64,000 nt of DNA from Prorocentrum cordatum (GCA_963575745.1 CAUYUJ010009469.1:1-64000), one strand, 5' to 3'; shown: positions 32,395 through 41,989, counted from the stretch's first letter. The notes: a model not told the origin generated them from the sequence alone. A program made the numbers and translations.

Positions 32395-32572
32395 CGGGGA
32401 ATCGCGCCGCATCGCCGATGCATCGCCGATGCGGCTCGTTGTAGAGACCGTGTTTCCCCACGCCGACGTCGCCGATACATCAGCGATACATCGCCTGTGT
32501 ATCGCCGGTGCCTCGCCGGTGCATCGCAGGTGTATCGCCGATGCATCGGCGATGCGGCGCGATTTTCTGGGC
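32395..32572. repeat. GATACATCGCC/GCATCGCCGAT repeat with 20-bp palindrome
   Basis: Tandem CATCGCCG(A/G)T-type units. 32534-32553 is a perfect 20-bp palindrome, ATCGCCGATGCATCGGCGAT. Confidence 0.75.
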
Positions 32573-32611
32573 CCAATCTACTCCGACCTCGTCTAGGAAG
32601 CCTCTACTCTC

Positions 32612-32817
32612 GGGACGATCGAAATGGGTACGGAAATAATGGGTACGATGCCCAACAGCAGTTCCCGTTCATTTTGAGCAGGACTCTGTCCGCGTCGCCG
32701 CGGACGTTGTTCATTGAGGGCGAAAAGCCGCCTGCCCAAAAACGACCGCTGTCGGTGTTGGACATTATTTGTTGTTGGGCATTGTACCCATTTTTTCCGT
32801 ACCCGTTCTGGGTGTCC
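32612..32817. mobile_element. TIR family G, copy 2
   Basis: GAAATGGGTACGGAAATAAT at the left; GTTGTTGGGCATTGTACCC and TTCCGTACCCGTTC at the right. A further fragment of the left arm lies at 32328-32362. Confidence 0.8.
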
Positions 32818-33253
32818 AACCCCGATCTTGGATCCACAAGCTTGGATTCTCTTCCATCCTGGTCGGCTCCCTGGTCGATTTATCACGACCCCCCAGCCCG
32901 AAGCAGGCCCCTGGAGGCCGACATCCAAGACAACCTGAGGTGTTCGATGTGTTCAAGACGTCGGAGGTCCATCTCCCCCCTTGAGGTTCCCGGACGTCCG
33001 AAAATTACCGAAATTGAGGCAGGCTTAGGACCAGGATGAATTGATCCACAGCGCCAGGACGGTCTCAGGCCGTTGTGCAGAACGATATTAGAGCGGCCGC
33101 GGCGCGCAACACATCCTCAAAACCCGTCAGCTCTCAGAGATCCCCGCTTCATCACCATCAGATGTTGTCCTTATCTTGCCTGCGTCATAGAAGGCGTTCC
33201 CGAAGATCGAACCTGGAACCTCGAAAAGGGCGAAGGGAAACGGCAAGTTCGTC

Positions 33254-33397
33254 ATGGCCCGCGCTGGCATGATCAAGGCCCGCCAGAAAAAGGCGACCAA
33301 CGCCGGGAAGCGCGAAATATTTGGCAAAGTCGTCACGGTGAAGGCGAAACTGGCCAAGACCGTCGTGCAGGCTTTCCCCGCAAATGGCGAGTTCTGA
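33254..33397 (+). CDS. Short ORF weakly resembling the N-terminus of YebC/TACO1-type proteins
   Basis: The frame from ATG reads MARAGMIKARQKKATNAGKR then EIFGKVVTVKAKLAK then TVVQAFPANGEF and stops at TGA. It is also open back to about 33189 (AFPKIEPGTSKRAKGNGKFV). The segment KKATNAGKREIFGKVV is reminiscent of the 'RKAAQDAKRGKIFTKII' start of YebC/TACO1 translation factors, but the following 'GG.DP..N' motif is missing. It lies inside the intron between 31424 and 33719, so it may be a retroposed fragment or chance. Weak call. Confidence 0.25.
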   Translation: MARAGMIKARQKKATNAGKREIFGKVVTVKAKLAKTVVQAFPANGEF

Positions 33398-33718
33398 GGG
33401 CCCCTGGTCGGCGGCGTGCCCACGTTTCTCCATCGACCTGTCTGCGGGGGTGACGGTACGTCGGCACGCTGGACCTTTCCTTTTTCGTCGCTCAGGAGGC
33501 CTCGAACCTCGATCTTCTTGTCAGAGCGTGAATTACCTACCCTGCTTTCGCTTCCAGGCAAAACCAAGTCATACCACGCGCCTCCTCGTCAAGCGACCTG
33601 ACCAGTACAGGCCGTAGTTTGGCATCGTTTGGTATCTCTTGGAAGCGAGGGTGGTCAAAAGGCAGGTAGGTTTCGTTTCCCCCTATCCTGCCCCCCCCCA
33701 CCACCCTCCCGCGCTCAG

Positions 33719-33809
33719 GCGGCGGCGCAGAGCAAGCTGGACCGCAGGGTGAGCGAGGTCTGCGGCATGTTCCGCGGCTTGCAGAGCGAGGCGCCGCCCC
33801 CCGGGGAAG
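33719..33809 (+). CDS. Exon 5: end of coiled-coil, Pro-rich linker
   Basis: A strong pyrimidine tract (CCCCCCCCCACCACCCTCCC) precedes acceptor CTCAG|GCG. The frame reads AAAQ, then SKLDRRVSEVCGMFRGLQSE, then APPPGE. Two GC donors are possible: GAG|GCGCCG after position 33790 (phase 0) or GAAG|GCGTGC after 33809 (phase 1). The second is preferred because it joins in phase to the exon at 36154. The open frame runs on to about 33890, so a longer exon is not excluded. Helical, charged sequence continuing exons 3 and 4. Confidence 0.5.
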
Positions 33810-33914
33810 GCGTGCCACGGCTCTTCCGTGATGTGTCCGCGGATGGCTCCGTGTTCCACCACCGCTGCCATGGGCAAACCAGGGGAGAAGGGAGGATGGG
33901 GAGGCCCTCCTCCT

Positions 33915-33925
33915 CCTCCTCATCT

Positions 33926-34011
<86 letters not shown>

Positions 34012-34019
34012 TTACTACT

Positions 34020-34075
<56 letters not shown>

Positions 34076-34815
34076 TACTACTACTACTACTACTAACTAC
34101 TACTACTAGTCCTAGTCCTAGTCCCTAGTCCTATCCTAGTCCTAGTCCTCCTAGTCCCTAGTCCTAGTCCTAGTCCTAGTCCTAGTCCTAGTCCTAGTCC
34201 TAGTCCTAGTCCTCCTAGTCCTAGTCCTAGTCCCAGTCCTAGTCCTAGTCCTAGTCCTAGTCCTCCTAGTCCTAGTTCCTAGTCCTAGTCCTAGTCCTAG
34301 TCCCAGTCCCTAGTCCTAGTCCTAGTCCCAGTCCCTTAGTCCTACTCCTACTCCTACTCCTACTCTTCCTCCTCCTCCTACTCCTACTCCTACGCCTACT
34401 ACTTACCCTGCTCCTCCTCCTCCTCATTCTCCTCCTCCCCCCCTCCTCCTCCTCCTCTGCTCCTCCTCCTCCTCCTCCTCCTCCTCCCCCTCCCCCCCTC
34501 CTCCTCCTCCTCCTCCTCCTCCTCCTCTCCTCCTCCTCCTCCTCCTCCTCCTCTCCTCCTCCTCCTCCTCTCCTCCTCCTCTCCTCCTCCTCCTCCTCCT
34601 CCTCCTCCTCCTCCTCCCTCCTCCTCCTCCTCCTCCTCCTCCTCCTCCTCCCTCCTCCTCCTCTCCTCCTCCTCCTCCTCCTCCTCCTCCTCCTCTCCTC
34701 CTCCTCCTCCTCCTCCTCCTCCTCCTCCTCCTCCTCCTCCTCCTCCTCCTCCTCCTCCTCCTCCTCCTCCTCCTCCTCCTCCTCCTCCTCCTCCTCCCCC
34801 CTCCTCCCCCCTCTC
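33915..34815. repeat. Composite microsatellite (TAC)n-(GAC)n-(TAC)n-(CTAGTC)n-(CTC)n
   Basis: Sharp switches near 34018 (TAC to GAC), 34075 (back to TAC), 34108 (to CTAGTC) and about 34345 (to CTC). Inside intron 5-6. Confidence 0.95.
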
Positions 34816-35007
34816 ATACCTGTGGTAGTGGTGGTGGAGCATCGGCCCATCATCATTCGCGGGAGGCAGCTGCCCTCCACCGCCCCTCCAGGGCCGCTCC
34901 GGGCCCTCGGGGTCGGTGCACACGCCCTCCCAGCCTCGACTCGCAGCAGGCCTGCTCGCGGGGGCGGGGGGGGGCGGCGGCCCGGTGTGCACGGCCGCCG
35001 CTCCCGT

Positions 35008-35366
35008 CGGGAGCCTTGAGACGGGGGTCAGTGCAAACGGGGGTCAGCCACGGCACCCCCTCTGGCTGACCCGGGTTAGCGAGCCGCTCGTGGCCGCGAG
35101 GCGGCCGCACATCTTGGCGGACCCGGGTTTGCGAAGACCTGCGTTGCAGTGTTTTTTTGTTTCCTGCATTTGCAGTTGTTGGCTTCCTGCTGACCCGGGT
35201 CTGGATTGACCCAGGTCAGAAGATCCCTTGGCATCGCTCGGACGTGTGCATTTTTCCTTCGGCGAGGACCATCGAGGAGCATCCTTGATCATTTCGCGAA
35301 AAATCACGCATGAAACCGAAAAAAGCACAGGGAATGGACGTCCGAGCGATGGCCAGATCCCCGATC
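35008..35366. mobile_element. Repeat family E, copy 4, with nested D
   Basis: CGGGAGCCTTGAGACGGGGG through GGTCAGAAGATCC, interrupted by D at 35227-35356. The middle is diverged and lacks the usual palindromes. Confidence 0.7.
35227..35356. mobile_element. TIR family D, copy 5, nested in family E
   Basis: CTTGGCATCGCTCGG to CCGAGCGATGGCCAG. Sits in the conserved GAAGATCCCCGA end of an E repeat; ATCC is duplicated at 35223-35226 and 35357-35360, and deletion restores the E sequence. Confidence 0.85.
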
Positions 35367-35550
35367 CCGGGGCGCGGGCCCCGGGCCCTCCCCGGGGCGC
35401 CCGGGCTCTTCGCGCCACATATCGGCCGCCCTTCGCATTGTATTGGGCCCGTGCCCGCAGCGGGCCTCCTGGGGAGGCCCCGAGAGCCAACGCATTGGAA
35501 GAGAAGTCAAGGCGGAGGTGTTTCGCCAATTTCGGCCCCTACGAGGGTCG

Positions 35551-35894
35551 GGGGGGGACAGACCTCCTACCCTGACACGTCGATTAAGGAATTTCGGCAA
35601 CGCGCAGAGGGGGGTAGGGGGAGGGGGGAAGGCTTCTTAGAAGCACCACGTCTTCTTAGAAGGCGCGGGCCTTCTCTATAGACGTAAGGCCGAGGCCTTT
35701 AGGAAGAAGCAGGGTGCTTCTAAGAAGCCTTCCCCCCTCCCCCTACCCCCCTCTGCGCGCCGCCAAGAATTGGCCGTTTTCGGTTCGCGAGAGGGCGTCG
35801 CGGCCGTTATCTTTGCGGGTCCAGGTCCATCAGTTTCGGTCCTAGGTCGTTTTCGCGAAAGGGAGGTTTACTAAAGGGAGGCTTGTCCACCGCC
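35551..35894. mobile_element. TIR family C, copy 5, interrupted by a family-B element
   Basis: Left part 35551-35593 and right part 35767-35894 together reconstitute a normal C element; the 173-bp B insertion sits between duplicated GAATT. Confidence 0.8.
35594..35766. mobile_element. TIR family B: near-palindromic MITE nested in C
   Basis: Long inverted repeat: left arm TCGGCAACGCGCAGAGG..., right arm ...CCTCTGCGCGCCGCCAA, with repeated CTTCTTAGAAG motifs. Flanked by GAATT at 35589-35593 and 35767-35771; removing the element and one GAATT restores the C consensus. Confidence 0.88.
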
Positions 35895-36153
35895 GATAGG
35901 GGCCCTCACCGGGCCTCGGGACCGTGCACAAGAACGCCTGGGACTGATAAGCCGGTCCATGGGGGAAGGGGTCGATACGTCGGGGGGCCGTGCAGATCGA
36001 AAAGATTACGGCCTCGGATCTCTGGGGGCCCAGGTCCTGCGCCTGGCGGCGCCGGGTGCCTGCCGACGGCCCGCCGCGGCGCCGGCGGGTGGCCCCCGCG
36101 GCGGGCCGGCGCCCGCCCGGCAAGGTGCAGCTGCAGGCGCAGGTCGGCAGCAG

Positions 36154-36183
36154 GCCACCGGCGGCCCCTGCCGCTCGGTGGCG

Positions 36184-36216
<33 letters not shown>

Positions 36217-36248
36217 AGGACGCGGACGAGGCCTGCTTTGCCCTTCAG
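36154..36248 (+). CDS. Candidate exon 6: Gly-run and acidic segment before the carrier domain
   Basis: From acceptor AGCAG|GC to donor CTTCAG|GTGCAA (GT). The chosen frame gives HRRPLPL, a run of glycines with one Val, then EEDADEACFALQ, ending in phase 0 as required by the next exon at 37633. GC-rich sequence upstream (36020-36150) is open in all three frames, so the start is uncertain and the acceptor could lie earlier, for example after GGCCCAG at 36030. The acidic end just before the first carrier helix resembles the short N-terminal region of carriers, but this is inference. Confidence 0.35.
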
Positions 36249-37015
36249 GTGCAACGCAGGGCGTGGGGGTAGGCTTCCCAGACATGATCGCGTCGTTTAA
36301 AAAATCAGGACGGAGGTTTGTCGCCATTTCGGGCCCCTGGGGGACCTCGCCGGGCCCCAGGACCGTCAAGAAACGGCTGAGGACGACAAGCTGGCCCAGG
36401 GGAAAGGGTCGGGACTTCCGAGGACGTCGTCCTAAAAAGATCAGGACGTCGCATGTCTGGGTTATGGGGGGGCATGCGTCGACCCCCGACTCGCCTATGC
36501 ATCGCCGGTACGGGCCCGGTAGCCGACCCCGCCTGGGAAGGTGCGGAGTCCCCATCGCGGGCCTATCGCCGACCTGCCGGCTATGCATCGCCGATTGCAA
36601 CTCGATGTTTCGCCCCCTGAGCTGACCCCTCCCTAACGTTGCCCCTCCGGCCTGCTCCTCCCCCTTGGTTGCCTCGCCTCCCACAGCATCCTCCCTCGTC
36701 CTCTCGGGCTCAGCGCGCAGCGGCCGCCGCCCACCCCCCCCCTTCCGCGGCACCCCGGCCACATGGGCCGGGTGCTCCGGTTGCCGGGCGGCGCCAGCGG
36801 CGGCTAACGCGCCCGCGCCCAGCGGCACGCCGACCCGCCGCCAGTCGGCTTGCCACTGCGGTGCGGAGCCTAGCGCCATGGACGGCGCTAAGATGGCGGC
36901 GGGGGGGCGCGCCAATGTCCGTTCCGAGGATCGATGGCGCAGTGTTTCCGTAATAGCGATTCGCTAGAGTTTACGAAACGATGTCGTCAAGGACTACAGA
37001 AGAGTCCCACAGGGA

Positions 37016-37488
37016 ATGCCGGTGATGGCAGCCGCTTCGCCGAGTAATCCTGCACAAGGTATCAAGGAATCGGAACTTCGCCTCAGTGCTGGCCACATTT
37101 TAGGTTCACACGGCCACGGAATCTTGGGCGTTCGCCTCGGGCATTTTGTGTGGGACACCGTCACGCGGTCAACTCTCGCGCACCGCTACGCCAGTACCAC
37201 GTGGGCAGACTGATGACGAGCAGCACGCCGACGCTGACTCCGAAGACATTCCCCTCCTTCCACCCCCCCCTCGAGCACCGCACCACCGACCACACTGACG
37301 CACAGACACGCTGGCTCGTCAGGGACCTCCTCGCACGCCAGTTCTCAGAGGCCGTGGCCTCGCCCACCCTGTTTCGGCTGGGCCCGGATGTCGTCCACAG
37401 CGGTGGTCGTTCGTTCATTCGTTCGCTCCTGGAGCAGCTGCCTCCGCTGGCCCTCCTTCAGGAGGAGAAAACACACAGACAGAAATAA
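37016..37488 (+). pseudogene. Coding-like ORF pair in two frames, unrecognised
   Basis: One + frame (37016-37213) contains ELRLSAGHILGSHGHGILG; a second (37150-37488) contains TRWLVRDLLARQFSEAV then SPTLFRLGPDVVHSG. Both look protein-like and overlap in different frames, as expected for a frameshifted relic. The pair sits in the intron between 36248 and 37633 and is cut at its 3' end by an H-family element (37459). No family is recognised. Confidence 0.25.
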
Positions 37489-37622
37489 TCATCGATTCCC
37501 CAGAAAATGTAGGAAAATATGGGAAGTGGGGGGGGAAGACGAGAACCCAGAAAATATGGGAACATCTGGGGAGTCCTGTTGATTGTGTGTCATTGTGTGT
37601 CTTTATTCGTGTGTATGCGTCC
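37459..37622. mobile_element. Repeat family H, copy 4 (3' truncated)
   Basis: CAGGAGGAGAAAACACACAG to TTATTCGTGTGTATGCGTCC; ends 10 bp before the acceptor of carrier exon 7. Confidence 0.7.
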
Positions 37623-37632
37623 TCCCCCCCAG

Positions 37633-37717
37633 GCGGGGCAGCCCGTGGCGGCCGACGACGCGTTCGAGTGGGAGGTGCGCGACAGCACCACGCCGTTCTG
37701 GCAGCACGCCGTGGCCG
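37633..37717 (+). CDS. Mitoferrin-like carrier, exon 7: start of transmembrane helix 1
   Basis: A poly-C tract precedes acceptor CCCAG|GCG. The exon reads AGQPVAADDA then FEWEVRDSTTPFWQHAVAG (the final Gly is split by the intron). The W-Q-H-x-x-A-G-S start of helix 1 is typical of mitoferrins. The donor is GTGGCCG|GCTCCG, a GC donor. Joined to the exon at 41579 it gives HAVAGSSAGIAEH, exactly the helix-1 continuity expected. An intron of 3.86 kb follows, holding TIR families I, T, P, H, L, M and G. The need for an acceptor here shows that coding sequence continues upstream. Confidence 0.75.
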
Positions 37718-37775
37718 GCTCCGCCCCGAGAGTCCAGCTCCGGCCTCCGATGTCGACTCCAGCCGGCTGGACTCG

Positions 37776-38183
37776 GGGGCGGAAAAGAGGGGGGTGATGA
37801 CTATAGTCGGGGGAGCGTAAGACCTGGGTTTGCCAGGACTCGGGTTCGCCATCGTTTTTTGACGACCGCGCCTCGGATTTTGACGAGGAGGAGTTTTGTG
37901 GGATGTCTGCAGCGGGAGGCCTCGTCAAAATGCAGGCTCGGCCTCGTCATTTTTTTGACGACCTCGTCGGGGATTGCCGAGTCCCCCGTACCCGGGTCTT
38001 ACGTCTCCCCGATATAGGGGGGGTGGGTGGGTGTCATGGCGGGGGCCATGATATTTCCCCAGAGTTCAGGGCGCCTCTTCTGATTCCATTACGTTCCCGG
38101 CCCCCCCGCTGGGCCGCGCACATGCCGCCGGCCATGATTTTTGCACCCCCCCCTCTTGGACACCCCCCTCTGGGCCGCTCCCG
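37776..38183. mobile_element. TIR family I, copy 3, interrupted by family T
   Basis: Left part 37776-37803 and right part 38015-38183 restore an I element once the 211-bp T insertion is removed. Confidence 0.8.
37804..38014. mobile_element. TIR family T (TA-flanked), nested in I
   Basis: TAGTCGGGGGAGCGTAAGAC at the left pairs with ...GTCTTACGTCTCCCCGATA at the right; TA is present on both sides of the insertion. Confidence 0.8.
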
Positions 38184-38270
38184 ATGGACCCGATCCAATC
38201 CGTATGCTGCGGCGGTCTGGTGCGGTTCGACCCTCGCGCGACGCTGTTGAGCATCCTGACGCGGCCGATC

Positions 38271-38465
38271 GGGCCGAACGAAAGGGGGGGGGAGAGGGAA
38301 GGGGGGGGGTACGAAAGCTGCTGCAGGCACTGGTTTCAGCCCGACCGGGGGGCCCATCCCTCGATACATGGGCGCCTCCGGCGCCGGGAGGCGCCGGGAA
38401 AATCAGCTTCGCGAGTTGATCCTCACCCCCCCCCCTTTGCGATCCCCCCCATTCGTCCAGCCCGA
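38271..38465. mobile_element. TIR family P, copy 2
   Basis: GGGCCGAACGAAAGGGGGGG to CCCCCATTCGTCCAGCCCGA; inner hairpin GGCGCCTCCGGCGCC. Bracketed by 70-bp direct repeats (38201-38270, 38471-38540). Confidence 0.7.
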
Positions 38466-38686
38466 CAATCGCGATGCTGCGGCACTCTGGTGCGGTTCGA
38501 CCCTCGCGCGACGTTGTTGAGCATCCTGACGTGGCCGACCCGAAGCGGTGATTCCCGATCCGTGCCCGTGCAGCCCGATCCGAAGCGCAAACCGATGCGG
38601 CCCGATTCTCCGATTCGAGGCTGGCTCTTCTTGCCCCCCGTCCGGCCAAGACTTCTTCGCTTGGTGGGCGAAGCTCGAGCGTCATT

Positions 38687-38849
38687 CAGGAGGGAAAAAA
38701 ACACACAGACACAATTAATCGTCGACCCCCAGGAAAATATAGGAAAATCTGGGATGTGGGGGGGAAGACAAAAACCCAGAAAATATAAGAAAATATACGG
38801 GAATCCTTTCATTTGTGTGTATCTATTCGTGTGTCCCAGGGCCCCTTCA
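38687..38849. mobile_element. Repeat family H, copy 5
   Basis: CAGGAGGGAAAAAAACACAC to GTGTCCCAGGGCCCCTTCA; GTCAT lies on both sides, a possible 5-bp TSD. Confidence 0.75.
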
Positions 38850-38988
38850 GTCATGGCGTAGTTGGCTCCGCCATCGGGGCCGCCCGTCCCAAGGCGGCTG
38901 GGGGACTCGTGCCCCGACCGTGCCACCGCGGAGGCGCAAAGTGTGCAGCCGCCCTCGGACAGGCGTCTCCGAGGGCGGGAAAAGCGTA

Positions 38989-39772
38989 CAGTGCCGTTCT
39001 GTTTTAAGCATGCAGGGATTTAGTACTAAAACATGCAGGGACTTAAACATGCGGATTTAGTACTAATAACATGCCGTTAAACAAATGCAGGGATTTAGTA
39101 CTAGGGATCCGCGTGCGGATCATGTATTAAACATGCATGGATTCAGTACTACAAACAGTGATGAGCTCATGCACCAATCTATTCCCAAATCAATCACGTA
39201 TCAAAGATCCTATATTGCGATGGCCTTACTGCCAGTGCCGCCGACCCTGAAGACGAAGCTGTCTGTGACGCCGTGAAGGCCGAAACGTCGTATATGCTAG
39301 AAATGTAAGTTTCCGATGGAAAAGTAATGAGTGTGGCATCTTGGGTCCTTCTTGGGGGTGCTCTTGGAGCGGGCCTGGGACGTCTTGGAGGCTTCTTGGA
39401 CGGTCTTGGGGCTATCTTGGGCGTCTTCGGCCGATCTTTGGGCGACTCGGGGCACTCTTGGGCCGTCTCGGTGGCCATCTTGTGCATTCGGACCTCATTT
39501 GGAGTGTCTTCGAGGTTTCGAGGCCGCCCGAGGAAAAACGAATCTGCCCCCCCACCCCCCCCCCACCCCCCCCGGGACCCCCCCCCCCCCTGGGGACGGG
39601 ATCAAAGGGAAGGGGCTTCCCTTCGAATCGACAACGGCATGACGGCAGGAGGGTACGGCCCAAAACGAAAAAAGGGGGAAGGAAGAAGGGGGGGCGGCGA
39701 GGAACGGACGAGGAAGCCCCTCGCACACGCCGACAGGGTCGGCGGATTTTTTATGTGTTAAAAATTGCCCTG
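38989..39772. mobile_element. TIR family L, copy 3, interrupted by family M
   Basis: CAGTGCCGTTCTGTTTTAAG at the left and AAAAATTGCCCTG at the right, TA on both sides; M occupies 39217-39750. The ATGCAGGGATTTAGTACTA part is repeated within it. Confidence 0.8.
39217..39750. mobile_element. Family M element with CTTGGG repeats, nested in L
   Basis: GGCCTTACTGCCAGTGCC and CCGCCGACCCTG at the left; ACACGCCGACAGGGTCGGCG at the right. Interior: CTTGGG-type repeats, poly-C, GGAAGGGGCTTCCC. Confidence 0.75.
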
Positions 39773-40117
39773 TATGTTATACCTTGTGTCGCGTCGTCGT
39801 CGAGGTTTGGTTGTCGAGGTGATCGGGCGTTTTCGGCTGCATCCTGCCCTCCTCGGGGCCGCCGGGGGCCTCTGGGGGGAGGGGGGCCTGCGGGGGCCTC
39901 CAGGACGCCCCTGCTCGTCCCGAGCCTCCGTCGTGGGGGAGGGAGAGGACGAGGAGGAGGTTCGGAGATCAATCCCGGTGTAGGGCTTTAGAAATAGAAG
40001 CCGGCACCGCACGGTGGACCATGAGCTCATTCCGGCTTCGTGAAAAATCCCCGGCGCGCCTTGCGTGAGCTGGAAATCTGTCCCGAGAGAGGTTTCCTGA
40101 GCGTTTCCCACTACTCT

Positions 40118-40324
40118 GGACGCCCGAAATGGGTACGGAAAGAATGGGTACAATGCCCAACAGCAGTTCCTGTTCATTTTGAACAGGACTCGCTGTCCGC
40201 GCCGCCGCTGCCGGTGCCCATTCGAGACAGAGGGCCGCCTGCCCAACAGCGGCCGCTGTTGGCTGTGGGCAGCATTTGTTGTTGGGCATTGTACCCATTC
40301 TTTCCGTGCCCATTTCGGGCGTCC
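40118..40324. mobile_element. TIR family G, copy 3 (best TIRs)
   Basis: GGACGCCCGAAATGGGTACG... pairs with ...CCCATTTCGGGCGTCC; the inverted repeat extends about 45 bp with one or two mismatches. Confidence 0.85.
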
Positions 40325-41164
40325 GAAATCAAGATTTCTGCGTTGGTTAGCGCTCTCGGTCGTGTCTTGGCTTCCTGGAGACCCCCCGCCGTCACAGAAG
40401 GATGCGGAGGAGGTCCGAAGATCAAGACTTCATGGTTTGGAAATGTTCCTGGTTGTGTCTGGGCCTCCTGGAGCCTCTCTGTCGTCACAGCTGAGCACAG
40501 CTGAGCGACACAAAAACAGGTCGTCTGCGCCGATATTGGCGCGTTAGCTGCCCGCGTAAGGTCGTGCGCAAGCGCCCTCGCTTCCAACGTGGCGTGCCGC
40601 GCTGGCGGCCCACGTAAGCCGCCGCGTGAGGTCGCTATGGCATCTCGCGTAAGGCCAATGTTTGATCGTCGCGCAGCTGGATTCACTTCGAAGTTCTCCT
40701 CAGAACGCACCCCGGGAGGAGTGCAGAGATCGGCTTTGAGGAGGAGGACGACCAGGGCCCAGACCTCCGACGCACTGCGCTACTTGGTTGTGCAGCAGCA
40801 CCGAGGCCATGAAGGCTATGCCCCTCCTGGCCTGCGCATCGGTGGGAATGCCTCCCCTGCCAGGCAGGGGCGGCGCACGCACCGATCTTGGGCCCAGCAG
40901 GGCCGGCCAGGGTCGGTGTTGGCGCATTTGTTGGTGGCCGTCTACAGACAGCCCGCACAGTTGGAATTCGCAGCCTTCCCAAGGGTACCTATCGGTCGTT
41001 GAAAGTAGCTACTTTCGGATTCCCAGATTCCAGTCTACTTTAAGCGCCTTCCTACTTCAATGATCGAGTGGCTACACCTTTTTGTCCGTCCTTCTTAGGG
41101 GGCGGACGGAACCCAATATAGTTTCAACGCCGTCCTACTTCATGTTTCTACCTATTTCTTCCGA
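40325..41164. other. Intronic, no features recognised
   Basis: Repeated GCGTAAGGTCG-like phrases at 40550-40650. An open + frame (40589-41002) has no recognisable motif. Confidence 0.4.
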
Positions 41165-41297
41165 CCGATGGGTATCCTTGCCTCCTGGGTCCATCCTTGG
41201 CCACTTTCGTTGGCCGCGCCCCGCTCGAGGAGCTTACAAATGTGCGTCCAAGGCCCTTGCATCATTATCGCGCATCCTTATGATCCGGGCCGACTGT
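41165..41297. mobile_element. TIR family F, copy 6 (5' truncated)
   Basis: Starts in GGGTATCCTTGCCTCCTGGG and ends CCGGGCCGACTG followed by TA. About 280 bp upstream of carrier exon 8. Confidence 0.65.
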
Positions 41298-41578
41298 ATT
41301 GGTGGCGGCCTTCTACCCGGGAGGCGTCGTTTTCGGCGGGCCGCCTTTCTCATCCGGGTTTGGGCGGCCGGCTGCTGTGGTTGGTGGGCGGCAGGGTTTC
41401 CATCGCAGCGTCCCGCTGTCGGGCGCAGAAGGCCCGCCTGTCCTTTTCCAGCCGTGGCCGCAATGTTTGTTTCGCGTTTGGCGCAGCATCTGAGCCTTGG
41501 CCACCACTTGGAAGCAGTGGACCGCACCTGTCCGTGCCCTGCATCGTCCTCCAATTCCCCCCCCCATCTCCGCTCCAG

Positions 41579-41655
41579 GCTCCTCCGCCGGCATTGCGGA
41601 GCACGTCAGCATGTACCCCCTCGACACGCTGAAGACGCGCATGGGCGCCTCTCAG
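41579..41655 (+). CDS. Mitoferrin-like carrier, exon 8: helix 1 end and first carrier signature
   Basis: The acceptor CGCTCCAG|GC has a long pyrimidine tract. The frame reads SS then AGIAEHVSMYPLDTLKTRM then GASQ and ends at TCTCAG|GTCCAT, a GT donor, phase 0. It contains the first mitochondrial-carrier signature Px[DE]xx[KR]x[KR] as PLDTLKTRM. The Glu-His pair one helix-turn before it (AEHVSMYP) matches the 'EH..M(F/Y)P' of mitoferrins rather than most other carriers. The 7.36-kb intron that follows contains a 2-kb (GAT)n array, CTTGGG repeats and the 48-kb (CTC)n tract. Confidence 0.85.
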
Positions 41656-41989
41656 GTCCATGGGGAGGGGCAGGAAGTGAGGGGGAGGGGAGGAGGAGGA
41701 GGAGGGGGATGATGGGGCAAGAGGACTGAGGAGGAGGGAAAGGAGTGCGGCAGGGAGGCTGGGAGGGAGAGAGAACGAGGAGCAGGATCGGGGAGGAGAG
41801 GGATGGCAGTAATGGCCCTGAGCAAGCAGACTTCAAATGGTGCCCACCTCGGTGGTTGCAATCGGTTAGGGGTTCCGACTCGTGTTTTGAGGAGCTGCCT
41901 TTGTGCTGCACGGTCGGCTGTTGCCACGTGGACCGCCATCGCCGTTACTGCGTGGACCGCGATGGCGTTGGTTGCTCTGACCGCTGTAC

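Noticed and set aside
36031-36182. A 29-bp intron between 36125 and 36153 linking two frames
   Set aside because: Far shorter than any other intron in the window; a single exon with an uncertain start is more likely.
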